In this document: positions 46,364 through 55,679 of the stretch, piece after piece | Layout: each line of letters starts with the position of its first letter | Position numbering within the stretch: the first letter of the stretch is position 1 | NCBI GenBank assembly: GCA_963834365.1 | Contig: CAWIBS010000036.1 | Location: forward strand, 310,001 to 374,000 | Source of the DNA: CAWJAP01 sp963834365 | Lineage (GTDB): Bacteria; Acidobacteriota; Vicinamibacteria; Vicinamibacterales; Vicinamibacteraceae | Reading direction: 5' to 3' | Length of the DNA: 64,000 nucleotides | Program-made: the position numbers and the translations under genes | The notes under the pieces: model-generated | Databases searched by the model: none | Told to the model about the DNA's origin: nothing | What the model saw: the letters and a program-made list of their open reading frames with translations, nothing else

Positions 46364-47039
46364 CAGGGCCGCCTGGCGGCAGTCGCCGCTCAAGCGGCTG
46401 CAGGTCGCCATGATCCCGGCGCTGGGGTATCCGCTGATCCGGCTGCTCGGCTCGACGTATCGCTGGAAGACCGAGGGCCTGGAGCACTACCAGGCGGTGC
46501 TGCAGCGCGGTCAGCAGCCGATCCTGGCGTTCTGGCACGGGCGCATTCTCCCCGCGGCCCTGTTCTTCCGGCACCGGGGCATCATCGTCATCATCAGCAC
46601 CAACTTCGACGGTGAATGGATCGCCCGGATCGTCGAGCGCCTCGGCTACGGCACCGCGAGGGGCTCGTCGTCGCGCGGCGGCGCGAAGGCGCTCGTGCAG
46701 TTGAAGCGGCTGATGAAGGACGGCAAGCCGGCGGGATTCACCCTGGACGGCCCTCGCGGTCCGGCCCGGGTCGCGCAGCCGGGGGCCGTCTTCCTGGCGC
46801 GCATCACTGGCAATCCGATCGTCCCGTTCCACATCGAATCGTCGAGGCACTGGACGGCCCGGAGCTGGGATCGCACGCAGGTGCCCAAGCCGGCCTCGAC
46901 GGTTGCCCTTGCGGTGGGTGAGCCGTTCTTCGTCGCGGCCGACGTGGACGATGCGGGCCTGGAGGCGCATCGGATCGAGCTCGAACAGCGGCTCGCCGTC
47001 CTGGAGCAGCGCGCGTTCGTCTTACTGAAGCGTGCGTGA
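46344..47039 (+). CDS. DUF374-type lysophospholipid acyltransferase family protein
   Basis: 231 aa, start overlapping the etfD-like 3' end. ILAFWHGRILPAALFFRHRG has the HxxxxD-like substitute site of this family; YGTARGSSSRGGAKALVQLKRLMKDGKPAGFTLDGPRGPARVAQPGAVFLARITGNPIVPF is the DUF374 core (RGSSS and DGPRGP). Members resemble late lipid A acyltransferases of the LPLAT superfamily, so a role in lipid A or phospholipid acylation is likely but not shown. No membrane helix beyond the N-terminal amphipathic region. Confidence 0.82.
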   Translation: MPPANGDRAAWRQSPLKRLQVAMIPALGYPLIRLLGSTYRWKTEGLEHYQAVLQRGQQPILAFWHGRILPAALFFRHRGIIVIISTNFDGEWIARIVERLGYGTARGSSSRGGAKALVQLKRLMKDGKPAGFTLDGPRGPARVAQPGAVFLARITGNPIVPFHIESSRHWTARSWDRTQVPKPASTVALAVGEPFFVAADVDDAGLEAHRIELEQRLAVLEQRAFVLLKRA

Positions 47040-47103
47040 TCGCGTCACGTGCGGCACGGCCGGACTTGTCCCGTCCGTCAGGCTCGCCTGATCGACCCGG
47101 GGC

Positions 47104-47521
47104 TCACGGAGCGACAACGCGCAGGGTGGGGAAGTAGGTCCGATAGCGCCGCGCGTCGCGGGTGAGGAGCGTGTAGCCGCGGACGGCGGCATGTGCGCCA
47201 ATGAGGAAGTCGGAGCAGAGGAGAGCGTCGTGCGCCGCCCGCCTTCCGGGTACTTGATGAAGCACTTGCCGGCCAGAAACGCCGCGTCGAACGGAAGGGG
47301 CTCGCGGCGGAAGTAGGCGGCGGGAAGCGCCTCGTCGAGCATCCTCGATGCGATCGAAGCCGATCGAGACCTCGCTGTAGATCACCGGGTTGATGACGAG
47401 CGCGCTCGATTCGCCGAGTTCGGCCAGCATCGACGACGACCAGTCGAGCCACTCCGCGTCTTCGGTGACGACGTCGAGGATGACGTTCGAGTCGACGAGA
47501 ACCGTGGTGGGGCGGCTTCAC
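47104..47521 (-). CDS. VapC-like PIN-domain toxin (frameshifted)
   Basis: Putative ribonuclease toxin. Corrected protein: TTVLVDSNVILDVVTEDAEW with the first Asp of the PIN site, then ALVINPVIYSEVSIGF (the Glu), AAYFRREPLPFDAAFLAGKCFIKY, CSDFLIGAHAAVRGYTLLTRDARRYRTYFPTL with the later Asp residues. Insertions near 47505, 47341 and 47225 break it. Start GTG at 47521, or the GTG that overlaps the antitoxin stop. It follows its antitoxin on the minus strand. Confidence 0.75.
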
Positions 47522-47526
47522 GGGAC

Positions 47527-47760
47527 TCACTCTCTCGTGAGCGCCAGGATCTCGTCGGTGGTCATCCCGCGGCCACGACCCGTGGCGGCGCCGCGGAGGT
47601 GGTGCACGAGGTCGTCGCCGCGCGCGCGGGCGCCCGGCGCCTTCCGGATCCGCACCGAATCGCCGACCATATCGAAGACCACGACCGTGTTCGGCAGCAG
47701 GCCGAGCCGATCGCGGATGGCCTGCGGGATCGTGACCTGTCCCTTGCTCGTGAGCCTCAT
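47527..47760 (-). CDS. AbrB/SpoVT-type antitoxin (VapB-like)
   Basis: 77 aa. MRLTSKGQVTIPQAIRDRLGL is the swapped-hairpin AbrB DNA-binding motif, followed by LPNTVVVFDMVGDSVRIRK. The C-terminal region with a Gly/Arg-rich spacer and MTTDEILALTRE probably wraps the toxin. Such antitoxins autorepress their operon. Overlaps or nearly abuts the PIN gene. The region just upstream (47761-47800) is AT-rich (agtaagaatagtagaactac), a likely promoter/operator. Confidence 0.85.
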   Translation of the reverse strand: MRLTSKGQVTIPQAIRDRLGLLPNTVVVFDMVGDSVRIRKAPGARARGDDLVHHLRGAATGRGRGMTTDEILALTRE

Positions 47761-47795
47761 GGTAAGAGTAAGAATAGTAGAACTACTTACCGCTG
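47761..47795 (-). promoter_or_regulatory. AT-rich upstream region of vapBC
   Basis: gtaagagtaagaatagtaga and gaactactta form an unusually AT-rich 35 bp in this genome, right upstream of the antitoxin start. The direct repeats gtaaga/gtaaga and tagtag are candidate operator half-sites for autoregulation. Inference only. Confidence 0.35.
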
Positions 47796-47823
47796 CGTCA
47801 AGGGTGGCCTACAATCGTCGGCC

Positions 47824-48863
47824 ATGGGGCTGCTGGTCGTGAGCTCGGAACGCTTCGGTCATCACCTGACGCCGCCCGGCCACCCCGAACGCCCCGAGCG
47901 GGCGCGGGTCCTCTCTGGCGCCGCTGTCGGATGGCGCGATCGCGGCGGCGAGGTCGTCGAACCTCGCGCGGCGACGCGGGACGAACTGCGGGCGGTCCAC
48001 ACGGCCGAGTACGTCGACGAGATCGCGGCGACGGCTGGCCGGCGCTTCGGCTCGACCCGGACACCTACACCTCGCCCGAATCCGCGGACATCGCCGCGCT
48101 GGCTGCCGGCGCCGTCCTCGTCGGTGTCGATCACGCACTGGCCGGGCGAGGTCCGGCTTTCGCGCTGGTCCGGCCGCCAGGGCACCACGCCGAGGAGGAT
48201 CGCGCCATGGGGTTCTGCTTGTACAACAACGTCGCGGTGGCCGCGGCGTATGCGCGCGCGCAGGGGAGTGGCCGGGTCGCGATCGTGGACATCGACGTGC
48301 ACCACGGCAATGGGACGCAGTGGATGTTCTATGCCGATCCCGACGTGCTGTACGTGTCGTTGCACCAGTTCCCCTTCTATCCGGGCACGGGAGCGGCGTC
48401 GGAGGTGGGCCACGGGAACGCGCGCGGGCGCACGGTGAACGTCCCGCTCGAAGCCGGCGCCGACCGACGCGGACTATGCGCTGGTCTTCCGGGAGATCGT
48501 CGAGCCGGTGCTGGACGGAGTTCCGCGCCGACCTGTGCTGGTCTCAGCGGGTTATGACGCGCACGAGCGCGACCCGCTGGCGCAGATGCGCGTGTCGACA
48601 GTCGGCTATGAGGCGATGGTGACGTCGCTGTGGATGTCGGCCGTCACCCGCAGCCAGAACCGCTGCGTGGCCGTCACCGAAGGCGGCTACGACCTGCCGG
48701 CGCTGGGCGAGGGGCTGGATGCACGATCGACGTGCTGTCGGCGGCCCCCGGCCCGGCCATCGTCACCGATGGTGCGACCGGGAGAGGCGCCCGCGCCGCC
48801 GCCGCCGCCCGCGAGGCCCAGGCGGCCGTACTGGCGTCAGCTATAATCCGAGGTTCGGCCTGA
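47824..48863 (+). CDS. Histone deacetylase/acetoin-utilisation family deacetylase (frameshifted)
   Basis: Zn-dependent deacetylase of the arginase/HDAC fold. FGHHLTPPGHPERPERARVL is the N-terminal signature. RPPGHHAEEDRAMGFCLYNNVAVAAAYA contains the catalytic His pair. DIDVHHGNGTQWMFY has the metal-binding D..H. LVSAGYDAHERDPLAQM holds the second Asp, and VTEGGYDLPALG ends the site. Insertions near 48052, 48470, 48515 and 48720 break it. Substrate unknown: acetyl-lysine, acetylpolyamine or other acylamide. The end overlaps a TATAAT that may serve leuS. Confidence 0.88.
48842..48847 (+). promoter_or_regulatory. Possible -10 hexamer before leuS
   Basis: TATAAT in the last codons of the deacetylase gene, 52 bp before the leuS GTG. 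No -35 recognised. Confidence 0.3.
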
Positions 48864-48899
48864 ACCCACGCGGCCGACAAGGGAACTCCATCGAGCGTC

Positions 48900-51468
48900 G
48901 TGTCTGATTACAAACCCCACGTCATCGAACGGAAGTGGCAGCAGCACTGGGCGGAGACCGCGGCGTTCGAGGTCGAGATCGATCCCGCGCGCCCCAAGTT
49001 CTACTGCCTCGAGATGTTCGCCTACCCCTCCGGGCACGCGCACGTCGGGCACGTGCGCAACTACATGATTGGCGACATCGTGGCACGCCTGAAGCGGATG
49101 CAGGGCTTCAACGTGCTGCATCCGTTCGGCTGGGACGCCTTCGGTCTGCCGGCCGAGAACGCGGCGATCAAGAACAACCTGCACCCCGAGACGTGGACGC
49201 TCAACAACATCGCCCACATGAAGGGACAGCTGCAGCGGCTCGGGATCAGCTACGCGTGGGGCCGGGAGATTGCGACCTGCCTGCCGGACTATTACCACTG
49301 GAACCAGTGGCTCTTCCTCCGGATGCTCGAGCGCGATCTGGCGTATCGGCGCCGATCGACGGTGAACTGGTGTCCGAGCTGTCAGACCGTGCTCGCCAAT
49401 GAGCAGGTGGTCGATGGCGGCTGCTGGCGCTGCGGGACGCCCGTGACGACCCGCGAGCTGGAGCAGTGGTTCTTTCGCATCACGCAGTACGCGGACGAAC
49501 TGCTCGACGCGACGGCCGGCCAGCTCTCCGACTGGCCCGAGAAAGTTCTGACGATGCAGCAGAACTGGATCGGCCGGTCGGAGGGCGTCCAGGCGCGCTT
49601 CCCGCTGGTCGAGCGGACTGGCCAGTCCGGCTCGCGCGCGATCGAGATTTTCACGACCCGGATCGACACCATCTTCGGCGCGACGTTCATCCTGCTCGCG
49701 CCCGAGCATGCCCTGGTCGAAGAGTTCGTGCGTGACGCGCCGAACGCTGCCGAGCTGCAGGGGCACGTCCGTCGCTATCGCGCCCAGGACCGGATGGCCC
49801 GGATGGCTGGCGACGTCGAGAAAGAGGGGTTCGACACGGGACGGCAGGCCGTCAATCCGTTCACCGGCGAGCCGGTCCCGATCTGGGTCGCCAACTTCGT
49901 CCTGGCCGAGTACGGGACCGGCGCGATCATGGCCGTCCCCTACGGCGACCAGCGTGATTTCGAGTTCGCTCGCAAGTACGGGCTGCCGATCCGCGCCGTC
50001 GTGGCCCCTGACACGGACGGCGAGGCGGGCGAGGCCTGCGATCCGGCGTCGATGACGGACGCGTACACGGGCTGGGGCCGGAGCGTGAACTCCGGTGAGT
50101 TCAGCGGCCTTCCGTCTCGCGACGCCTGGGAGCGGATGGCCGACGCTGCTACGTCGAAGGGCATCGGCCGGCGCGTGACGCAGTATCGGCTGAAGGACTG
50201 GGGCATCTCGCGCCAGCGTTACTGGGGCACGCCCATTCCGGTCGTGCACTGCCCGGCCTGCGGCATCGTGCCGGTGCCCGATCGCGATCTGCCGATCGTG
50301 CTGCCCAAGGTTGCGCAGTTCAGCGGCCGCGGGGACTCGCCGCTCGCCCACATCGAGGAATGGGTCAACGTCGCCTGCCCGTCCTGCGGCGAGCCGGCGA
50401 AGCGCGAGACCGACACGATGGACACGTTCGTGGACTCGTCGTGGTACTTCTACCGCTTCTGCGATCCCAGGAACGCGGCGCTCCCGTTCGCGCCCGAGAC
50501 GGTCCGCTACTGGGCGCCCGTGGATTTCTACAGCGGCGGCGTCGAGCACGCCATCCTGCACCTCATCTACTCGCGCTTTTTCTGCCGCGTCTTCCGCGAT
50601 CTCGGCATGGTCGAGCACGACGAGCCGTTCGCGCGCCTGCTCACGCAGGGGATGGTGCTCAAGGACGGCCACGTGATGTCCAAGTCGAAGGGCAACGTGG
50701 TCGATCCGGACGACATGATCGCGAAGTTCGGCGCCGACGCCCTGCGGCTCTATGTCCTGTTCGTCGCGCCCCCCGAGAAGGAGGTCGAATGGACCGACTC
50801 CGGCCTCGAGGGGAGCTTCCGCTTCCTCGCTCGCGTCTGGCGCATCGTCGTGCCGCTCGCGCCGGTCGTCCGCGGCCTGCGCCCCGCCGACCTCGCTGCG
50901 CCCGGTCTCGACGAGGCGCATCGCGCGTTGCGGCGCAAGACGCATCAGACCATCCAGCGCGTGACCACGGACCTCTATCCGCGCGTGCACCTGAACACGG
51001 CGGTGGCGGCGCTGCACGAGCTGGTGAACGAGGTGTACGTGTTCGCCGATCAGACCGGGCTCGCGCCACAGGGACGCGTGCCCGAGCCGGCGCCGCCCGG
51101 CGAGTCCGTGCCGCCCGGCACGCGCGCCGTGCTGGGCGAAGCGTTCGAATCTCTCGTGCTGATGCTCTCGCCGTTCGTGCCGCACATGGCCGAGGAACTG
51201 TGGGAGCTGCTCGGGCACGACGGAGGTGTCGTCGCTGCCGGCTGGCCGTCGGCCGACGACCGGGTCGCGGCCGCCGAGTCCATCGTCGATCCCGGTCCAG
51301 GTGAACGGCAAGGTCCGGGGGCGCATCACCGTGGCCCCGGACGCGCCGGACTCCGAGCTGGAGTCGGCCGCCCTTGCAGATCCGCACGTTCAGCAGTACA
51401 CACAGGGGAAGCACGTCGTGAAGGTGGTCATCGCCCGCGGCCGGCTCGTGAGCATCGTCGTGAAGTAG
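48900..51468 (+). CDS. leuS: Leucyl-tRNA synthetase (one frameshift near 3' end)
   Basis: Class I synthetase, about 855 aa. HIGH motif as YPSGHAHVGHVRNY; GWDAFGLPAENAAI; zinc-finger region WCPSCQTVLANEQV...CWRC. The editing domain (CP1) contains TTRIDTIFGATF and AEYGTGAIMAVPYGDQRDFEFA. KMSKS motif as MSKSKGNVVDPDDMI (about residue 594). WYFYRFCDPRN and the C-terminal VNGKVRGRI domain follow. One inserted base near 51290 displaces the last 58 residues. Start GTG 48900. leuS-lptE-holA is the classic order. Confidence 0.96.
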
Positions 51469-51475
51469 TGACGGA

Positions 51476-52072
51476 GTGTCTGTGCATCCGATCTCGTCCG
51501 TTCGTGCCTGCGTTTCGGACCGTTGTCGTGGCGCGGCGCGCTTCCATCGACTGTGCCGGACGCTCGCCGTCGTGGCGCTCCTGCCGCTGACGGGGTGCGG
51601 GTATGCCCTGGCCGGGCGCGGTTCATCGCTGCCCGAGTACATCAGGACGATTGGTGTGCCGCTCTTCACCAACGCGACGTCGATTTTCGACGTCGAGCAG
51701 GCGCTCACCCAGCGTGTCCGGCTGGAGTTCCTCGGCCGCGGCCGCTACAAGGTGGTGTCCGACGAGGCGAACACCGATGCCGTGCTGAAGGGCGAGATCA
51801 CGTCGATCTCGATCCGGCCGACGGCGTTCAACGATCAGCAGCAGGCCTCGCGCTACGAGATCACGGTCGTGGTGAAGGTCGAGTTCACCGACGTCAAGAC
51901 GGCCAAGGTCCTCTACGACAATCCGGCGCAGACCTTCAGGGAGGAGTACGACGTCACCAACGTCGTCTCGGCCGACGTCGCGTCGTTCCTGGGACAGAAC
52001 GTCAACGCCTTCGAGCGACTCGCCAACGACTTCGCGAAGACGGTGGTCTCGTCCATCCTCGAGGCCTTCTGA
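51476..52072 (+). CDS. lptE: LPS-assembly lipoprotein LptE
   Basis: Outer-membrane lipoprotein that plugs LptD in LPS insertion. 198 aa: signal segment LAVVALLPLTGC with the lipobox Cys at about residue 41, then GYALAGRGSSLPEYIRTIGVPLFTN, VEQALTQRVRLEFLGRGRYKVV and EYDVTN...AFERLANDFAKTVVSSILEAF, the family layout. Its position between leuS and holA is conserved. Start GTG 51476; a later start nearer the signal sequence is possible because the first 25 residues are unusual. Confidence 0.87.
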   Translation: MSVHPISSVRACVSDRCRGAARFHRLCRTLAVVALLPLTGCGYALAGRGSSLPEYIRTIGVPLFTNATSIFDVEQALTQRVRLEFLGRGRYKVVSDEANTDAVLKGEITSISIRPTAFNDQQQASRYEITVVVKVEFTDVKTAKVLYDNPAQTFREEYDVTNVVSADVASFLGQNVNAFERLANDFAKTVVSSILEAF

Positions 52073-52085
52073 GGCGCCGGTCCGC

Positions 52086-53144
52086 ATGCCCTCGTTGACG
52101 CTCGACGCCCTGCGCGCCCGCCTGCCGGGCAGCCAGCTCGATCCCCTCTATCTGGTGCTCGGGGACGACGAGCGCGGCAAGGACGAGGCGGTCGCGGCCT
52201 TCGTCGGCGACCGTCCCCGAGGACGTGCGCGGCTTCGCGCTCGAACGGGTGTCGGCCCTGGAGTGCGAGGCATCGGCGATCGTCGCGTCGGCGCGGACGC
52301 CGCCGTTTCTCGGCGACCGCCGCGTGATCATCGTCACCCGGGCCGAGAAGTGGCTCGTCGGCCGCCGTCGCAGGACCGAGGGCGACGAAGGCGCGGGGAG
52401 GAAGCCGGGCGCCGGCGACCTCGAGGGCGCTCGAGACGTACTTCGAGTCCCCGGCGCCGTTCGCACGCTCGTCGTCGTGGCCGAGGACGTCAACCGGACG
52501 CTCAAGGCGGTCAAGCGCTGCTCAAGCAGGCGACGACGGTCGAATGCTGGGGCCTCAAGGACGAGCGGGAGGCCAGGGGGCCGTCGATTGCCGAAGCGCT
52601 CGAGCGGGGCGGCCGGCTGGCGTCGGCACAACTCCGGAAGGCGGGGCTGGCGGTCGACCGGCGCACACTCCAGCCGCTGCTGGCGCATGCGGGGACCGAC
52701 ATCGGCACGCTGCGGGGCGCGCTCGATCGGCTCGTCCTCTATTGCCACGGCCGCAGCGAAGTGACGCTCGAGGACGTCCGCACGATCGTCGGCGGCGCGG
52801 CACTGGTTGACGACTGGGCGATGGTCAACGCGATCGAGCGTGGGGACGCGCGCGAAGCGCTGCGCCAGGTCCGGCTGCTCATCGACGAGGGCGACGGCCC
52901 CTATCGCACGCTCGGCCAGCTGGCGTGGTTCGTGCGAAGCCGGCTGGCGCCGTCGCTGCCGCTCGACCGGGCGCGGCAGGTGGTGAACGCCGTCTTCGAG
53001 ACGGATCTTGCGATGAAGAGCTCCGGCGGGGAGCCGAAGGTCCTGCTCGAACGGTTGGTGATGGAACTGTGCGGCGTCCGGGGCCCCGGATTCGCGCCGG
53101 GTCGGGGGGCTTACGACGCCCGGCGTCAGGGAAGCGGGCGCTGA
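52086..53144 (+). CDS. holA: DNA polymerase III subunit delta (frameshifted)
   Basis: Clamp-loader subunit that opens the sliding clamp. The N-terminal AAA-like domain starts LDPLYLVLGDDERGKDEAV. ASARTPPFLGDRRVIIVTRAEKWL is the conserved mid-block, as is TLVVVAEDVNRTLKAVK. The C-terminal collar: AGTDIGTLRGALDRLVLYCHGRSEVTLEDVRTIVG and WAMVNAIERGDAREALRQVRLLIDEGDGPYRTLGQLAWFVRSRL. Insertions near 52212, 52435 and 52515 break it. It is convergent with rpsT. Confidence 0.9.
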   Translation: MPSLTLDALRARLPGSQLDPLYLVLGDDERGKDEAVAAFVGDRPRGRARLRARTGVGPGVRGIGDRRVGADAAVSRRPPRDHRHPGREVARRPPSQDRGRRRRGEEAGRRRPRGRSRRTSSPRRRSHARRRGRGRQPDAQGGQALLKQATTVECWGLKDEREARGPSIAEALERGGRLASAQLRKAGLAVDRRTLQPLLAHAGTDIGTLRGALDRLVLYCHGRSEVTLEDVRTIVGGAALVDDWAMVNAIERGDAREALRQVRLLIDEGDGPYRTLGQLAWFVRSRLAPSLPLDRARQVVNAVFETDLAMKSSGGEPKVLLERLVMELCGVRGPGFAPGRGAYDARRQGSGR

Positions 53145-53196
53145 GGCCGCACACCGCCTGCGCTCAACAGCCGGCAGGAACGACCGGCGGGGCGGG

Positions 53197-53454
53197 TCAG
53201 GAGGCGAGCCGGGCCGAGAGCCGCGACTTGTAACGGCTGGCGGCGTTGCGGTGGATCACGCCCTTCTTGGCGGCTTTGTCGATGAGCGAAACCGTGTCGC
53301 TCAGCGACTTCTTCACCTCGTCGGACTTGCCGCTGTCCAGGGCCGTCCGGACCTGCTTCAGGGCGGTGCGGAGGCGGGACCGGTACTGACGGTTGCGCTC
53401 GCGATTGACGAGACTCTGGCGATGCGCCTTGATTGCGGAAGCGTGATTGGCCAC
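53197..53454 (-). CDS. rpsT: 30S ribosomal protein S20
   Basis: 85 aa, strongly basic, all helical. VANHASAIKAHRQSLVNRERN is the family start (usually MANH..A.K..RQ). KKSLSDTVSLIDKAAKKGVIHRNAASRYKSRLSARL is the standard second half. Start GTG at 53454. holA and rpsT are commonly linked, here head-to-head at their 3' ends. Confidence 0.96.
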   Translation of the reverse strand: MANHASAIKAHRQSLVNRERNRQYRSRLRTALKQVRTALDSGKSDEVKKSLSDTVSLIDKAAKKGVIHRNAASRYKSRLSARLAS

Positions 53455-53598
53455 GTCTGGAAATTCCTCGACTGCGAATCGGCCTGATTCGAGGCCCCTT
53501 GCCACGGGCCCCCGGCCGTCTCGAAACTCCACAAGATAGCACGGTCGTGGCTCGAATTCCAGAGCTCCCTTGAGTGACAACGGGCCCGCCAAGGTGGC

Positions 53599-53646
53599 GC
53601 CGGGCTTTAGCCCGGCCAACGCGGGCCGAGCAGGCCTAAAGGCCTG
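53599..53646. repeat. Two REP-like palindromes upstream of rpsT
   Basis: gccgggctttagcccggc (53599-53616) and caggcctaaaggcctg (53631-53646). Both keep a short ttta/taaa apex, like the TTCAG family with a changed core. They lie between the rpsT promoter region and the S4 protein gene stop at 53697. Confidence 0.6.
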
Positions 53647-53696
53647 CGCCAATTGCGACACAAGGAACTCTGGGCTTGACGCCACAGTGGGCGCGC

Positions 53697-54140
53697 CTAT
53701 GCGTCCTTCGGGGCGTCCTTCCGGCGGCGTTCGGCCTGGCGGCGCCGCTCCCGGCGCGCCTGGTCCCACCGCTGTGCCGGGGCTGGCACACCCTGCCGGG
53801 CGGCGCGGAGCAGGTCGATGACCCGCTGAGCCTCGGGACTGGGCGGCGGCGTGACGTCCTCGTACAGCTGGCGCGCTTCCGCCTTCGGCACGTGCGTGAC
53901 CGCCAGACCACGCACGACGACGAGTTGCTCCCGGCCCGGGGGGCGGCTGATCGTGATCGTGTCGCCGGGTTTCAGTTCGCGATGGGGCCTGGCGCGCTCC
54001 CCGTTGACCTCGATCTTGCCGCCGTTGCACGCCCGCTGTGCGTCCGACCGCGTCTTGCACAGACAGGCGACGTCCAGCCAGACGTCGAGCCGGACGCGCG
54101 CGCGGCGGGGATTCGGTCGGCAAATCGCGCACGCATCCAT
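53697..54140 (-). CDS. S4-domain RNA-binding protein (Hsp15/HslR-like)
   Basis: 147 aa. VRLDVWLDVACLCKTRSDAQRACNGGKIEVNGERARPHRELKPGDTITIS is an S4 RNA-binding domain like Hsp15, which recycles free 50S subunits with stalled tRNA. GREQLVVVRGLAVTHVPKAEARQLYEDVTP follows as in HslR. The C-terminus is very basic (RRERRRQAERRRKDAPKDA). Start ATG at 54140 faces a divergent gene only 13 bp away. Confidence 0.85.
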   Translation of the reverse strand: MDACAICRPNPRRARVRLDVWLDVACLCKTRSDAQRACNGGKIEVNGERARPHRELKPGDTITISRPPGREQLVVVRGLAVTHVPKAEARQLYEDVTPPPSPEAQRVIDLLRAARQGVPAPAQRWDQARRERRRQAERRRKDAPKDA

Positions 54141-54152
54141 TATGCTCGATGC

Positions 54153-54684
54153 GTGCTGGCCACCATTCTGCGCAAGCTCGGGATCGACGTGGACGTGGAG
54201 CGAGTCGGCGCCGGGATCCGGCGGCGCTCGACTGCGATTGCCGATGTGCTCGAGCACATGGAGCCGTCCGAGGCGCGGCAGATCGCCGCCTTCGCCTATC
54301 TCCTGAGCCGCGTCGCGCACGCCGACCATCAGGTGACCGAAGCGGAGCACGGCGTCGATGGAGCAGTTGCTCGTCGGACACGCGCGGGCTCGCGCCCGAT
54401 CGCGCCGCGCATCGTGGCGACGCTCGCGACCAGCCAGCTGATTCACGTCCGCGGCACGGAGGACTATCTGGTGACGCGGGAGTTCGCGGCGCGGCGCTTC
54501 AGCCGAGCGGAAGCGGGCGCTGGTGGACGCGATGTTCGCCGTGTGCGCGGCGGACGCGTCGATTCGGACCGTCGAGGACAACGAAATCCGGCGCGTCGCG
54601 ACCGGCATCGGCATCGAGCACGCCGAGTTCGTCGCGATCCGCGACCGGTACCGCGATCGTCTGGCCGTGCTGACAGCGCCCTGA
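54153..54684 (+). CDS. TerB-like helical protein (frameshifted)
   Basis: About 175 aa, all helical. DVLEHMEPSEARQIAAFAYLLSRVAHADHQVTEAE resembles the TerB fold (an acidic, possibly metal-binding helical bundle). After frame changes near 54352 and 54505 it reads ATLATSQLIHVRGTEDYLVTREFAAA and MFAVCAADASIRTVEDNEIRRVATGIGIEHAEFVAIRDRYRDRL, a second TerB-like repeat. Function in tellurite resistance is not implied. Start GTG 54153, divergent from the S4 gene. Confidence 0.7.
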
Positions 54685-54714
54685 GCCGTCGTCCGCGAGC
54701 GTAGCTCGGCGCGC

Positions 54715-55492
54715 CTACCGTTCTTCTGCGTGGCCGGCTTCCAGCGCTGCGGGCGTCGCGCCGTGCGGCAACTTCGACCGCGCGGCGCGCCGGACACTCG
54801 ACGGCCCGCTTCGGCTTGACGTCGTATACCGCACGACCTCTTCGCCGTCCACGATCTCGATGACGCGATAGACCACCGGGCGGGATGCGGTGGAGACGCC
54901 GCTCGCCGTCGTGGCCGAGACCTTCTTCACGTAGTCGCGGGTCTCGCGATACGGCGGGATCGCGCGGCCGTATTTGTTCACCGCGCCCGGGCCGGCGTTG
55001 TAGGCGGCGAGCGCGAGCTCCTCGTTGCCGCCGAACTCGTCGAGCAGCGACCGCAGGTAGGTGACGCCGCCGCGGATGTTCTGCTCCGGATCGTAGGGAT
55101 TCATCACCCCGAGGTCGGCAGCGGTGCCGGGCATGAGCTGCATCAGCCCCATCGCGCCGACCCTGCGAGCGTGCGCGGGGATTGAACGCGGATTCGACCT
55201 GGATGACCGCGCGCACCAGATCCGGCCGCACGCCTTGTCCCGCGCCTGCTCGTCGATCACTTCGTCCCAGGCGCTCGGGCGCACGCCGGCGCCGCCGGAT
55301 CCGCCGGCGGATCGTCGTGCGAATCGACGACGAGCCGCGGACCGCGTAGGTCTGGGCTCCCTCACCGAGCGGCTTGTCGGAGAGCGTAAGGACGCCGGAT
55401 TCATCCCGGATGGCGTAGATCTGCGGCCTGGGCGGTTTCGATCCCAGACACACCACCGCCGGGCACACCAGAAGGAGGCCCTTCAAGGTCAT
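54715..55492 (-). CDS. Lytic transglycosylase with DUF4124-like N-terminus (frameshifted)
   Basis: Periplasmic peptidoglycan lyase of the SLT family. A signal-like start (LKGLLLVCPAVVCLG) leads to QIYAIRDESGVLTLSDKPL, as in DUF4124 domains. The catalytic domain reads LVRAVIQVESAFNPRARS with the catalytic Glu, GAMGLMQLMPGTAADLGV, DPEQNIRGGVTYLRSLLDEFGGNEELALAAYNAGPGAV, then YRETRDYVKKV. All SLT motifs are present. Insertions near 55170, 55225 and 55300-55320 split it. The C-terminal 70 residues are basic and unrecognised. Confidence 0.87.
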
Positions 55493-55679
55493 GGTTCGTC
55501 TTTGTGCTGGGGAGCTCTCAGAGTAGCAGCCGGCTCGCGCGCCCGCCACGCAAGAAACACGGGAACCGGGAATCGGACCGCCGGCACGCGCGGGCAGCAC
55601 GCGGGCCGCCGCGTCACGTTTCGTGCACTCCGGTGTTCCCGGTACCTTGGGTTTGCCGCCGGCCTATCTGGCGCACGGA

